A stretch of 12,602 bases of DNA from assembly GCA_003552325.1 (NCBI GenBank), contig PUKM01000169.1, forward strand, positions 1 through 12,602. Direction: 5' to 3'. Under the pieces are notes generated by a model. It did not search any database. It had not been told where the DNA came from and saw only the letters and a list, made by a program, of their open reading frames with translations. The first letter of the stretch is position 1. Every line of letters starts with the position of its first letter. The stretch is from Natrialbaceae archaeon. GTDB lineage: Archaea > Halobacteriota > Halobacteria > Halobacteriales > Natrialbaceae. The position numbers were made by a program, and so were the translations under genes. Positions 6,248 through 12,602 of the stretch are shown one piece after another.

Positions 6248-6410
6248 GGCGCGGCGGAGCTCCCACGAAGCGGGTCAGTCGTCAGTTCTTTTCGACGCAT
6301 CGCTAACTGTTGGTTTCCACTGTCACGCAACTGTACCACTCCCTCATTCACCAGAAAGATCAGCAGATACTAAGCCCAGTCAGTCGAGGCACAGACAAGA
6401 TCAAAAGACC

Positions 6411-6953
6411 ATGCCAGACCCATCACCATCGGATGATGAACTGGAATGCCGACGCTCAACTATCAGCGACGAACTCGAGGTCCCCGAGGAACCACCAGAT
6501 CCAGAAACGACCGATCACGTCCTTCCGGATGACGACCTCGTCTATCCGACGTTTACATTCGACTCGGGCGCAATTGACGAAGGCGGCACGTTCGACCTCG
6601 AGCAGGCCTGTGACCGCGAGACGATGCGTGACTGGCTCGAGGCACTCGCTGGCGGGATGGCCAGCCACGACGTTGGCGTCGAGACACCCGAGGAAATGGC
6701 CATTTTCGGTGTCGGTGCCAGCGGGGTTTCGATGGCCTTCGAGACCGAGCCTGAGGCGGAGCAGACAGGAACGCTCGAGGTGACGTTCTCGTTGCCGGCG
6801 AAAGTCGTCGCGTTCAGTGACGATCCGACGGATCGACGGGCCGGCGCTCGGGGAGGATCGGGGTTCGTCCCGTTGGCGATGCTCGAGAGTGATCGCGATC
6901 CATCCTCGTTTCGGTGTTATAACTGGATCGACGATCCGTTCGAGGGGGAGTGA
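6411..6953 (+). CDS. haloarchaeal protein with an amphi-Trp-like core, unknown function
   Basis: A 180-residue, strongly acidic soluble protein. Residues 1-45 are Pro/Asp/Glu-rich and probably disordered. The core (about 60-130) is a strand FDLEQ, a helix DRETMRDWLEALAGGMASH, then strands DVGVE, AIFGVGA, VSMAFET and TLEVTFSLPA. This strand-helix-four-strand order and spacing match the amphi-Trp protein at 365-775, so a distant relationship is possible. The C-terminal part (131-180) ends in FRCYNWIDDPFEGE. I start at 6411 (MPDPSPSDD): the longer frame to 6246 encodes a non-acidic stretch with His/Arg/Ser unlike haloarchaeal proteins. A TATA-like GATACTAA around 6366-6373 would give a leader of roughly a dozen bases. 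Function unknown. Confidence 0.72.
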   Translation: MPDPSPSDDELECRRSTISDELEVPEEPPDPETTDHVLPDDDLVYPTFTFDSGAIDEGGTFDLEQACDRETMRDWLEALAGGMASHDVGVETPEEMAIFGVGASGVSMAFETEPEAEQTGTLEVTFSLPAKVVAFSDDPTDRRAGARGGSGFVPLAMLESDRDPSSFRCYNWIDDPFEGE

Positions 6954-6990
6954 GTGGCCTCGTACTGTCGGCTGTACGTCGTTTAAGAAT

Positions 6991-7011
6991 CTCGCCTATC
7001 CGGGTGGCGAG
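6991..7011. repeat. hairpin between convergent genes
   Basis: CTCGCC at 6991-6996 and GGCGAG at 7006-7011 form a 6-bp stem with a 9-base loop in the short gap between the convergent genes ending at 6953 and 7040. It could protect or end both transcripts; there is no T-run to make it a clear terminator. Confidence 0.3.
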
Positions 7012-7039
7012 AAATGTTACACAGTTGCAGCCAACAGTA

Positions 7040-7237
7040 TCACGCAGTGGCGTCGAATCCCGCATCCTCGATCGCCTCGACGACGGCCGCGGTCTCGACG
7101 TCGCCCTCGATCACGACGGAATCGGTTTCGTTATTCGCTGTAACCGATTCGACGCCCTCGAGGTCGTTGACTGCCGATTCGACGGTCGATTCACAGCCGC
7201 CACAGTTCATGCCGGTTACCGTCAGTTGCTGGCTCAT
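7040..7237 (-). CDS. heavy-metal-associated (HMA) domain protein, CopZ-like copper chaperone
   Basis: A 65-residue single HMA domain. The metal-binding motif is GMNCGGC at residues 9-15 (Cys12 and Cys15), preceded by strand QLTVT and followed by the helix ESTVESAVNDLEGV, strand SVTANNETDSVVIEG and helix AAVVEAIEDAGF. This is the complete ferredoxin-like fold of CopZ/Atx1 proteins, which carry Cu(I) to P-type ATPases or regulators. The start at 7237 (MSQQLTV) is right for the domain; the upstream extension to 7303 is not. Haloarchaea usually keep such a gene next to a copper ATPase, but none is in this window, so it stands alone, divergent from panB. Metal (copper rather than another soft metal) is inferred from family knowledge. 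Confidence 0.9.
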   Translation of the reverse strand: MSQQLTVTGMNCGGCESTVESAVNDLEGVESVTANNETDSVVIEGDVETAAVVEAIEDAGFDATA

Positions 7238-7342
7238 ACGCACAATTAGTGGGAGCGTCATTTGTGTGTTTCCTCCGAGCGACCGCATTCGTCCGAGACC
7301 CAAAAGCAGATGTACCGTCGGGGGTTATGCTTGCTCGTCAGG

Positions 7343-8569
7343 ATGTCTCGAAGCCCGTCTCTCCCAGATACCCCAAAGCGCGAGATCGATACCGATCTCC
7401 CCGACGACGAGCGACTCGAGGCGCTTCTCGAACATTTCGAGGAAGTCGCCATGGCGAACGAGCAACTCGCGAGTCAACTCGATGCTGCGCGTGAGCGCCG
7501 ATCACAACTCAAGGCGCAAGCCACCCGGACCGAACGGGAAAACGAGGTGCTCAAGAGTTCCTCGCTGTATCTCGCCACCGTCGAAGATCTCATCGAGACC
7601 GAAGTAATCGTCAAACAACACGGCAACAACCAGGAGGTCCTCACGGAGGTCTCACCACAGTTCGCCGAGCGGATCGAACCGGGTGACCGTGTTGCCGTCA
7701 ACGATTCGTTCGGGATTCAACGGATCCTCTCAGCGGAGACGGATGCCCGCGCACAGACGGTGGAAATTACGGCCAAACCCGACGTCACCTACGCGGATAT
7801 CGGCGGGATCGACGAGCAGGTTCGTGAAGTCCGTGAAGCCGTCGAACAACCGCTCGCCCAGCCAGAGCTGTTCGAGGAAGTCGGGATCGACCCCCCCGCT
7901 GGGGTCCTCCTGTACGGCCCACCCGGCACGGGAAAAACCATGCTGGCGAAAGCCGTCGCCAACCAGACCGACGCCACCTTCATCAAGATGGCCGGTTCCG
8001 AACTCGTCAGAAAGTTCATCGGCGAGGGTTCGAGGCTCGTGCGCGATCTGTTCGAGATGGCTCGAGAGCGCGAACCCGCCGTCATTTTCATCGACGAAAT
8101 CGACGCGATCGCCGCCCGACGAACGGAGTCGAAGACCTCCGGTGATGCCGAAGTCCAGCGGACGATGATGCAACTGCTGAGCGAGATGGATGGCTTCGAC
8201 GAACGGGGAGACATCCGCATTATCGCCGCGACGAACCGGTTTGATATGCTGGATAACGCCATCTTGCGCCCCGGCCGGTTCGACCGCCTGATCGAGGTCC
8301 CCGAACCGGACGAAGCCGGCCGTGAGAAGATTTTCGAGATTCACACACGAGCGATGAGCGTCGAAGAGGACGTCGACTTCGCTGAACTCGCCGCCGAGAC
8401 ACCCGGCTTTTCGGGTGCCGAGATCGAGTCCGTCGCCACCGAGGCCGGCATGTTTGCCATCCGCAATGGCCGAACGACCGTCACGCAGGCCGATTTCGAG
8501 GCCGCCCTCGAGAAGATCGAGGCTGGTGATGCCGAAATTATCACCTCGGCGAACTACTTTTTCGATTGA
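7343..8569 (+). CDS. panB: proteasome-activating nucleotidase, PanB/PAN2 type
   Basis: A 408-residue AAA+ unfoldase that forms hexamers on the archaeal 20S proteasome and feeds it proteins using ATP. Order: coiled coil (about 23-72), OB domain (78-140), AAA+ domain with Walker A GPPGTGKT (192-199), pore loop KFIG (224-227), Walker B IFIDEID (248-254), sensor-1 ATN (296-298), arginine fingers in RPGRFDR (309-315), and the lid helices. The N-terminus MSRSPSLPD matches haloarchaeal PanB as I remember it, and fixes the start at 7343. Two oddities: the coiled-coil/OB junction reads VLKSSSLYLATV without the usual proline, and the protein ends NYFFD, with Phe where the HbYX motif has Tyr. No TATA lies at the leaderless distance; CCAAAAGC around 7301-7308 would give a short leader. 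Very sure of family. Confidence 0.95.
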   Translation: MSRSPSLPDTPKREIDTDLPDDERLEALLEHFEEVAMANEQLASQLDAARERRSQLKAQATRTERENEVLKSSSLYLATVEDLIETEVIVKQHGNNQEVLTEVSPQFAERIEPGDRVAVNDSFGIQRILSAETDARAQTVEITAKPDVTYADIGGIDEQVREVREAVEQPLAQPELFEEVGIDPPAGVLLYGPPGTGKTMLAKAVANQTDATFIKMAGSELVRKFIGEGSRLVRDLFEMAREREPAVIFIDEIDAIAARRTESKTSGDAEVQRTMMQLLSEMDGFDERGDIRIIAATNRFDMLDNAILRPGRFDRLIEVPEPDEAGREKIFEIHTRAMSVEEDVDFAELAAETPGFSGAEIESVATEAGMFAIRNGRTTVTQADFEAALEKIEAGDAEIITSANYFFD

Positions 8570-8593
8570 CTGCGGCCGGGAGAGACCGCAAGT

Positions 8594-8599
8594 CCTTAC
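8594..8599 (+). promoter_or_regulatory. TATA-like box for pdaD
   Basis: CCTTAC is centred about 28 bases before the pdaD ATG, in the 54-base gap after panB. It is a weak match but correctly placed, suggesting pdaD has its own leaderless promoter in addition to any read-through from panB. Confidence 0.35.
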
Positions 8600-8623
8600 G
8601 CCTGTCATCGCCGACGAAGAGCT

Positions 8624-9106
8624 ATGTCCACGATTCGGATCGTCTGGGGAACAGCCACGCAGCCAACGAAAATGGCTGCCTACGACGCCGCGCTGTCCGA
8701 CGCCGGAATTGAAAACTACAATCTCGTTACCGTCTCATCCGTTATTCCAACCAACGTGAGGGTCGAGGCAGTAGGGACGGCACCGGATCTGGGGCCGGTC
8801 GGGAATCGCCTGACGGTCGTCGAGGCGCGCGCCACGGTTTCGGGTACCGGAACCGCGAGTGCCTCGCTTGCCTGGGCCACGTCCGACGGGGGGGCCGGCC
8901 CCGGACTATTTTACGAAGTTGGCGGGGAACTCGAGCCTGAAACCGCCCAATCGCGGGTGCTCGAGGGACTCGAGGCCGGCATGGGACTGCGTGAGTGGTC
9001 CTTCGATGAGCCATCGGTGCGAACTGAATCAATCGAGGGGCGTTCAGGTGGGTACGCAGCTGCTGTTGTTGTGGCCGTTTACGGTGACAGCGAGCCGATT
9101 TGTTGA
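8624..9106 (+). CDS. pdaD: pyruvoyl-dependent arginine decarboxylase
   Basis: A 160-residue proenzyme that decarboxylates arginine to agmatine. It self-cleaves between two serines to give a beta chain and an alpha chain whose N-terminal Ser becomes the pyruvoyl cofactor. The cleavage motif is NLVTVSSVIP, with Ser38-Ser39 as the likely scissile pair. Other family features are the N-terminal VWGTATQPTKMAAYDAAL, ASASLAWATSD (78-88) and GLFYEVGGE (94-102), where Glu98 is a candidate for the catalytic glutamate. Length is typical. In archaea agmatine is needed for agmatidine at the wobble base of tRNA-Ile2 (made by TiaS) as well as for polyamines; haloarchaea use little polyamine, so tRNA modification is probably the main role (inference). 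No agmatinase gene follows. It lies 54 bases after panB on the same strand. Confidence 0.93.
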   Translation: MSTIRIVWGTATQPTKMAAYDAALSDAGIENYNLVTVSSVIPTNVRVEAVGTAPDLGPVGNRLTVVEARATVSGTGTASASLAWATSDGGAGPGLFYEVGGELEPETAQSRVLEGLEAGMGLREWSFDEPSVRTESIEGRSGGYAAAVVVAVYGDSEPIC

Positions 9107-9313
9107 CGCGTTCGCTCGTGAGCGGGTGACCGAGTAGTGGGTTTAGGCGCTTCCACACGAAGCGTGGACAGGCCGGGTCCCGTCAGGAGGGTACAGACAA
9201 ATGGTATGTCGCTGTATCGAATCCGACCAGCGGGATTCACACCGAAGCGAGTGTCTTCCTCCTCGATGCTGGCAACGGACAGGAGTGAGAGACGTCCGTT
9301 GGGGACTCGCTTC
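9107..9313. other. intergenic region rich in inverted repeats between convergent pdaD and the AbrB-PhoU gene
   Basis: No convincing gene is present. Several perfect stems are: CGCTC/GAGCG (9113-9124), CGCTTC/GAAGCG with a 5-base loop (9148-9164), CAACGGAC/GTCCGTTG (9273-9280 with 9294-9301), and, enclosing that pair, GAAGCGAGT/ACTCGCTTC (9244-9252 with 9305-9313). The last two are nested and would form one extended stem-loop of 70 bases reaching into the stop codon of the AbrB-PhoU gene. This could be a bidirectional transcript end or a small structured RNA. Confidence 0.4.
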
Positions 9314-10343
9314 AGTTGATCGTCGTGTGCACCGACTCCTCGTTGAGTGCCAGGTTCGCCGCGATTTCGGCATTACGCATCGCGTACTGGGCCGTCTGCT
9401 CGAGGCTCACGAGCACTTCACGGACCTGCAAGAGGTCCTCGTTCGGCATTTCCGGCAGGTCAGCCAGGATTTCACGTTCCCGGTTGGCGATTTTGTGAAA
9501 GAGTTCCCTGGCTTCGATCGTTTTGTCGTAATCGCGTTCGACGGCGGATTCGACGGCGAGGGCCGTGATCGCGTTGACGTCTTCGGTCAGTTCACGGATA
9601 TCGCGCATGACCGACGTGTCGACGTTGAGCGTATGCCCCTCGGTTTCCATAACGATGTCGGCGATGTCTTCGGCGTTGTCCGCCGTCAACTCGAGGTTCT
9701 TCGCGATCGACCGGTAGCCAATGAGCGGAAAGCCCGACTCGAGGCCGACGGCCCGGGCGAGGTTCGGATTCTGGTAGGAGGTGAAGATGAGACGCAAGAG
9801 GAGGACGAAGATCTTGTTCGCCTGTCGTTCCCGGTTGAGCGCCCGTTGGGCGAGGTCGGGGTTGCCGTGGGCGAGCGCCTTGATGCCTTCCTCACGCATC
9901 GTCCGGCCGGTTCGCTCGAGTCGCTCGAGGAGGTTGTCGAGCGTGAAATCCTCGGGGTCGACCGAACAGCGGATCGAGATACTCTCAGGCGTCTCCTCGA
10001 TAACGCCGAGGCCCATGAGTTGGGTTTCCGCCCGGTAGACGGCGTTGATGTGTGCGGACTCGAGGGCGCCGTCGCCACACTCGATCTTGATGACTCGGCG
10101 CCCGAGGACGTACTGGGCGACGATTGCCCGTTCGACGGAGTCAGCGTCGAGTTTGTCAGTGTGGATGATCGCTTCGGTCTCTTCGAAACTGGCCGATTCC
10201 GGTAACACGGTGAGCGTGCCTTTTCCGCCCATTCTGAGCGAAACTTCGTCCCCCTTTTCGACGCCGTGTTCGCTGGCCCACTCCGCCGGGAGGGTCATCG
10301 CCAGCGTCGACGGGCCGAGCCGTTGTACTTTCCGCGTCTCCAT
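9312..10343 (-). CDS. AbrB/SpoVT-PhoU fusion regulator (haloarchaeal PhoU-like protein)
   Basis: A 343-residue protein. Residues 3-48 are a swapped-hairpin AbrB/SpoVT DNA-binding domain (RKVQRLGPSTLAMTLPAEWA, EKGDEVSLRM, LTVLP). After a linker with an alpha/beta segment (56-115) come two helical PhoU-like repeats, about 125-210 (LLERLERTGRTMREEGIKAL) and 215-335 (LIGYRSIAKNLELTADNAED). PhoU proteins bind metal clusters and repress phosphate uptake or signalling; the AbrB fusion, common in haloarchaea, makes it a likely transcription regulator of phosphate genes. No pst or pho genes lie nearby, and haloarchaea have several paralogues, so its targets are unknown. The start at 10343 is supported by a TATA-like ACTAAGG centred 27 bases upstream. 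Its stop is touched by a long inverted repeat (9244-9313). Confidence 0.9.
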   Translation of the reverse strand: METRKVQRLGPSTLAMTLPAEWASEHGVEKGDEVSLRMGGKGTLTVLPESASFEETEAIIHTDKLDADSVERAIVAQYVLGRRVIKIECGDGALESAHINAVYRAETQLMGLGVIEETPESISIRCSVDPEDFTLDNLLERLERTGRTMREEGIKALAHGNPDLAQRALNRERQANKIFVLLLRLIFTSYQNPNLARAVGLESGFPLIGYRSIAKNLELTADNAEDIADIVMETEGHTLNVDTSVMRDIRELTEDVNAITALAVESAVERDYDKTIEARELFHKIANREREILADLPEMPNEDLLQVREVLVSLEQTAQYAMRNAEIAANLALNEESVHTTIN

Positions 10344-10366
10344 GAGCCGTGATAGGGTCGGTCACA

Positions 10367-10373
10367 CCTTAGT
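10367..10373 (-). promoter_or_regulatory. TATA-like box for the AbrB-PhoU gene
   Basis: The minus strand reads ACTAAGG, centred 27 bases upstream of the ATG at 10343. The surrounding 10367-10413 stretch is the most AT-rich spot of this part of the window and probably contains the whole control region. Confidence 0.45.
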
Positions 10374-10492
10374 CTTGACTATACATCCATTATTCGTTTG
10401 AAATTGTTTATGGTCCCTAGTTCATCGTGGGAACTGCAGGGGAGCCTAATATGGTGTACTCGAGGTGGAGCAACAACCGCGACAGACGGCGG

Positions 10493-11122
10493 CTAGAAGA
10501 GATCCTCGAAGGACTGGACGCGATAGTCCCCGAGGACGCACTGCCCACGTCGGTCGTGACCGACCCGCTCGACGTGAATCGCGTCGAGGCCCGCGTTCCA
10601 GGCCGCCCCGACGTCGTTTGCGCCGTCACCGGCGAGGACGCCCCGGTGGCTCCTCCGACGAACGCCGAGATCGTTCATCACGAGTTCGACCGGGCCGGGA
10701 TCGGGTTTCCAGCCGGTCTCGTCCGTACAACAGAGGATGGTGTCGAACCAGTCTCGGATGTCCAACCGATCGAGGACGGGGTCGGCCAAGAACTGCTGAC
10801 AGTGGGTCACGAGCGCGACTGGTGTCTCGAGATCGGCAACGAAGGCCGCGTCCTCGTGGAGATAGGTTCGTTCGGCGCGTCGACGTGGATTCTCTTCGGC
10901 GTGGAACGCTGGCCAGAACACCTGTGGATCGATTCCCCAGGCCCGGAGCTGGGCGTTTCGAGAGCCAGTTAGCCCGTTCCAGAGAATGTCGGCCTCCTGA
11001 TCGGTGAACTCACGACCGAGTCGCGAGCCAACACGGTCGAACACCGACCGCGTGTACGACCACTCGACGTCGATCAGCGTGCCGTCGAGGTCGAGCACCC
11101 AGAAGTCATAGTCGCCGTCCAT
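10493..11122 (-). CDS. HAD-superfamily hydrolase (phosphatase-like)
   Basis: A 209-residue haloacid-dehalogenase-fold enzyme with all four motifs: motif I DLDGT at residues 11-15 (nucleophile Asp11, acid/base Asp13), motif II VTHC with Thr106, motif III Lys139 (GWKPDPGP), and motif IV GDGANDVGAAWNAG (165-178, Asp166 and Asp170). The helical cap between motifs I and II (about 18-90) makes it a subfamily I (C1 cap) member like phosphoglycolate phosphatases. A small-molecule phosphatase role is likely; the substrate cannot be read from sequence. Motif III is preceded by an unusual Cys-Cys (CCTDETGWKPD). The ATG at 11122 is the first in frame and places motif I at the normal distance from the N-terminus. 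It lies 149 bases upstream of the AbrB-PhoU gene on the same strand, but that gene seems to have its own promoter. Confidence 0.88.
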   Translation of the reverse strand: MDGDYDFWVLDLDGTLIDVEWSYTRSVFDRVGSRLGREFTDQEADILWNGLTGSRNAQLRAWGIDPQVFWPAFHAEENPRRRAERTYLHEDAAFVADLETPVALVTHCQQFLADPVLDRLDIRDWFDTILCCTDETGWKPDPGPVELVMNDLGVRRRSHRGVLAGDGANDVGAAWNAGLDAIHVERVGHDRRGQCVLGDYRVQSFEDLF

Positions 11123-11333
11123 GTGGAGCCGATAGTTACGCCTCGAGGTGGAAAGACGTGTCGGTCACACGTTCAGTGGTGATGTACAGGGGATGCCAGT
11201 CGTTACCTGGACGACGGATCCACGCGTGCGACTGACAGCACAGCTAGAACCCTCGAGTTCGACCGGGCCTGCCGGCCTCCTCGAGATAGTCTTGAGGGTT
11301 TCCGACGAGAGTCGCCTCGGGGAGACAGCACAG

Positions 11334-11340
11334 ATTTAAG
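11334..11340 (+). promoter_or_regulatory. TATA-like box for the PAS-LOV-GAF regulator gene
   Basis: ATTTAAG is centred 27 bases before the ATG at 11364 and only 18 before the alternative ATG at 11355. It therefore supports the 11364 start with a leaderless transcript. The rest of the 241-base gap between the divergent HAD gene and this gene shows no other clear element. Confidence 0.55.
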
Positions 11341-11363
11341 CGTTCCGACTCACCATGTTAGCT

Positions 11364-12602
11364 ATGGACGACGCCGACACGGTGTACGACGGGAGCGACC
11401 ACTCCCCCGTGGGAGTCGCGGCGACGACCCTTGCAAACATCGTCGATCCCGTGTTCACTGTTACCGACGAAAGACTCACGTACGCGAACCCTGCTGCGAA
11501 ATCTGTCCTCGAGTTACCAGCGGATATCGTCGGTACCCACCCAGCGGAGGTCCTCGGTGAGCAGTGGCAAGTCCTCGAAGACGAAATCAACGAGACGACG
11601 GTCGACACGGTCGCGAACTCGAGTCTCGAGATCGATGGTTACCAGGCCCGAATTCACCGTGGCGAGGATGGGACAACTATCGTCTTACACCAGGCAGACG
11701 AAACGCCACTCGACGTCGATCGCGCCGTCAAAACCAGAGCGATCGACGAGGCACCGGTCGGATTTTCGCTGTCTGACCCCTCGAAAGAAGACAATCCCCT
11801 GGTGTACATCAACAACGCGTACGAACGGATGACCGGGTACAGTGCCGACGATGTACTCGGCCGGAACTGTCGGTTGTTACAGGGGCCCGACTCGAATCCC
11901 ATGGCCATCGCCACCATGCGAGCAGGCGTAGAAGAGGAACGGCCAGTGACCGTCGAGATCAAAAACTACCGGAAGGACGGAACCCCGTTTTGGAACGAAG
12001 TCACCATCGCTCCAGTCCGTGATGAGACTGGCACCACGACCCACTACGTCGGTTTCCAGAACGACATTACCGCCCGGAAAGAAGCCGAGTTCGCGCTCAA
12101 GGAGCGAACTGAAGAACTCGAGTACTTCCTCGACCGTCTGGAAGGCCTGATTCAGGACATCACGACCACCGTCGCTGGTTCGACGTCCCGCTCTGACCTC
12201 GAGGACATGGTCTGTGACAGAATACGGGAGGAAGAAGCGTACGAGGGGGCATGGATCGGGGAACGGAACCCGGCAACGGACACGCTCGAGGTGCGCGCTA
12301 ACGCGGGAATCGACCCCGAATCGTTGTCAGTCGATGCAGATCATCCGTCCGCTCGAAGTCTGAGGACTGAATCCGTCGTCGTCGGCGTCGAAGATGGATG
12401 GACGCACGTCGCGTACCCACTCGAATACAACGGCGTCGAGTATGGTGTGTTGACCGTCTCGAGTGACGTCGAACGCGAGGTCGACGAACGAGAACGGATC
12501 ATCATGTCCGCGCTTACTCGCGCCATCGCGAGCGGTATCAACGCCAGGGAAACGAGTCGCATGCTGGCAACCGATGCCGTCGTCGCCGTCGAAATAACGA
12601 TC
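11364..12602 (+). CDS. PAS-LOV-GAF Bat-type transcription regulator (3' truncated)
   Basis: 413 residues are visible with no stop before the right edge. Order: a PAS domain (about 22-110, TLANIVDPVFTVTDERLTYANPAA), a second PAS of LOV type (about 125-238), a helical linker (236-262), a GAF domain (about 265-395), and the first residues of the BAT domain (LATDAVVAVEITI) that in this family leads into a C-terminal HTH. The LOV domain contains the photoactive-cysteine motif GRNCRLLQG with Cys169, plus the other flavin contacts: Asn201 (KNYRKDG), Asn211 (FWNEV) and Gln232 (GFQND). Bat-type proteins are known as light/oxygen-responsive activators of bacterio-opsin genes; here no opsin gene is in the window. 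Start 11364 is chosen over 11355 because of the TATA spacing. Domain calls are strong; the DNA-binding end and targets are not visible. Confidence 0.9.
   Translation, partial: MDDADTVYDGSDHSPVGVAATTLANIVDPVFTVTDERLTYANPAAKSVLELPADIVGTHPAEVLGEQWQVLEDEINETTVDTVANSSLEIDGYQARIHRGEDGTTIVLHQADETPLDVDRAVKTRAIDEAPVGFSLSDPSKEDNPLVYINNAYERMTGYSADDVLGRNCRLLQGPDSNPMAIATMRAGVEEERPVTVEIKNYRKDGTPFWNEVTIAPVRDETGTTTHYVGFQNDITARKEAEFALKERTEELEYFLDRLEGLIQDITTTVAGSTSRSDLEDMVCDRIREEEAYEGAWIGERNPATDTLEVRANAGIDPESLSVDADHPSARSLRTESVVVGVEDGWTHVAYPLEYNGVEYGVLTVSSDVEREVDERERIIMSALTRAIASGINARETSRMLATDAVVAVEITI

Noticed and set aside
6313..6322. GTTTCCACTG resembling the core of a haloarchaeal origin recognition box
   Set aside because: Only one partial copy, without the following G-run or repeats; the Orc1/Cdc6 fragment is about 6 kb away, so there is no origin evidence here.
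7730..8608. Minus-strand frame of 292 residues opposite panB
   Set aside because: Shadow of the AAA+ gene; no coherent domain.
9205..9235. tRNA-like T-arm (ATCGAATCC) in the pdaD/phoU gap
   Set aside because: Lacks the GTTC start of a T-arm, an acceptor stem and a D-arm at the right distances.
9201..10205. Long plus-strand frame of 334 residues opposite the AbrB-PhoU gene
   Set aside because: It is the mirror of a well-supported gene with recognisable domains on the minus strand; the plus-strand product has no recognisable motif.
11148..11339. 63-residue plus-strand ORF in the gap between the HAD gene and the Bat-type gene
   Set aside because: Starts with GTG, has mixed codon use (AGA, ATA, CTA present) and little acidity, and its stop codon lies in the TATA-like box of the next gene.

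Overview
The window looks like ordinary chromosomal DNA of a halophilic archaeon (class Halobacteria). The proteins are strongly acidic, codons end mostly in G or C, and the gene content is archaeal: a PAN proteasome ATPase, an Orc1/Cdc6-type protein, a pyruvoyl arginine decarboxylase, an AbrB-PhoU regulator and a Bat-type light/redox regulator. Many starts have a TATA-like box centred about 27-30 bases upstream, which is the leaderless-mRNA layout usual in haloarchaea. The hexamer CTCGAG is very frequent, which from general knowledge points to the Natrialbales (Natrialba/Natronorubrum/Haloterrigena group); that placement is inference. I see no transposase, CRISPR array, tRNA or rRNA.

Layout. 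Left edge: the C-terminal winged-helix end of an Orc1/Cdc6-type protein (+), facing an amphi-Trp domain protein with a long acidic tail (-). Then thymidylate kinase tmk (+), whose stop codon interlocks with that of a small membrane protein (-). Next is a 2-oxoacid dehydrogenase E1 alpha subunit (+) with no E1 beta, E2 or E3 gene nearby. The 3.2-4.7 kb block is a small regulatory module: an RCK (TrkA-type) protein flanked by two stand-alone RAM (Lrp/AsnC ligand-binding) proteins, one divergent and one in operon with it.

The middle (4.8-7.0 kb) holds haloarchaeal proteins of unknown function: a DUF5813-like protein (-), an overlooked 59-residue small ORF (+), a 129-residue protein (-) and a 180-residue protein (+) whose core resembles an amphi-Trp fold. 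Then comes a CopZ-like copper chaperone (-) divergent from panB (+), followed by pdaD (+).

Right part: a convergent intergenic region rich in inverted repeats separates pdaD from an AbrB-PhoU regulator (-). It is followed by a HAD hydrolase (-) and, divergent from that, the first 413 residues of a PAS-LOV-GAF-Bat regulator (+) that runs off the edge.

The genes do not form one pathway. They are housekeeping (DNA precursor synthesis, proteolysis, agmatine supply) mixed with sensing and regulation (K+/nucleotide, amino acid, phosphate, blue light). The points most worth a second look are the RCK plus twin-RAM module, the complete LOV flavin pocket in the Bat-like protein, the unusual coiled-coil/OB junction and C-terminus of PanB, the structured pdaD/phoU intergenic region, and the unlisted 59-residue ORF.
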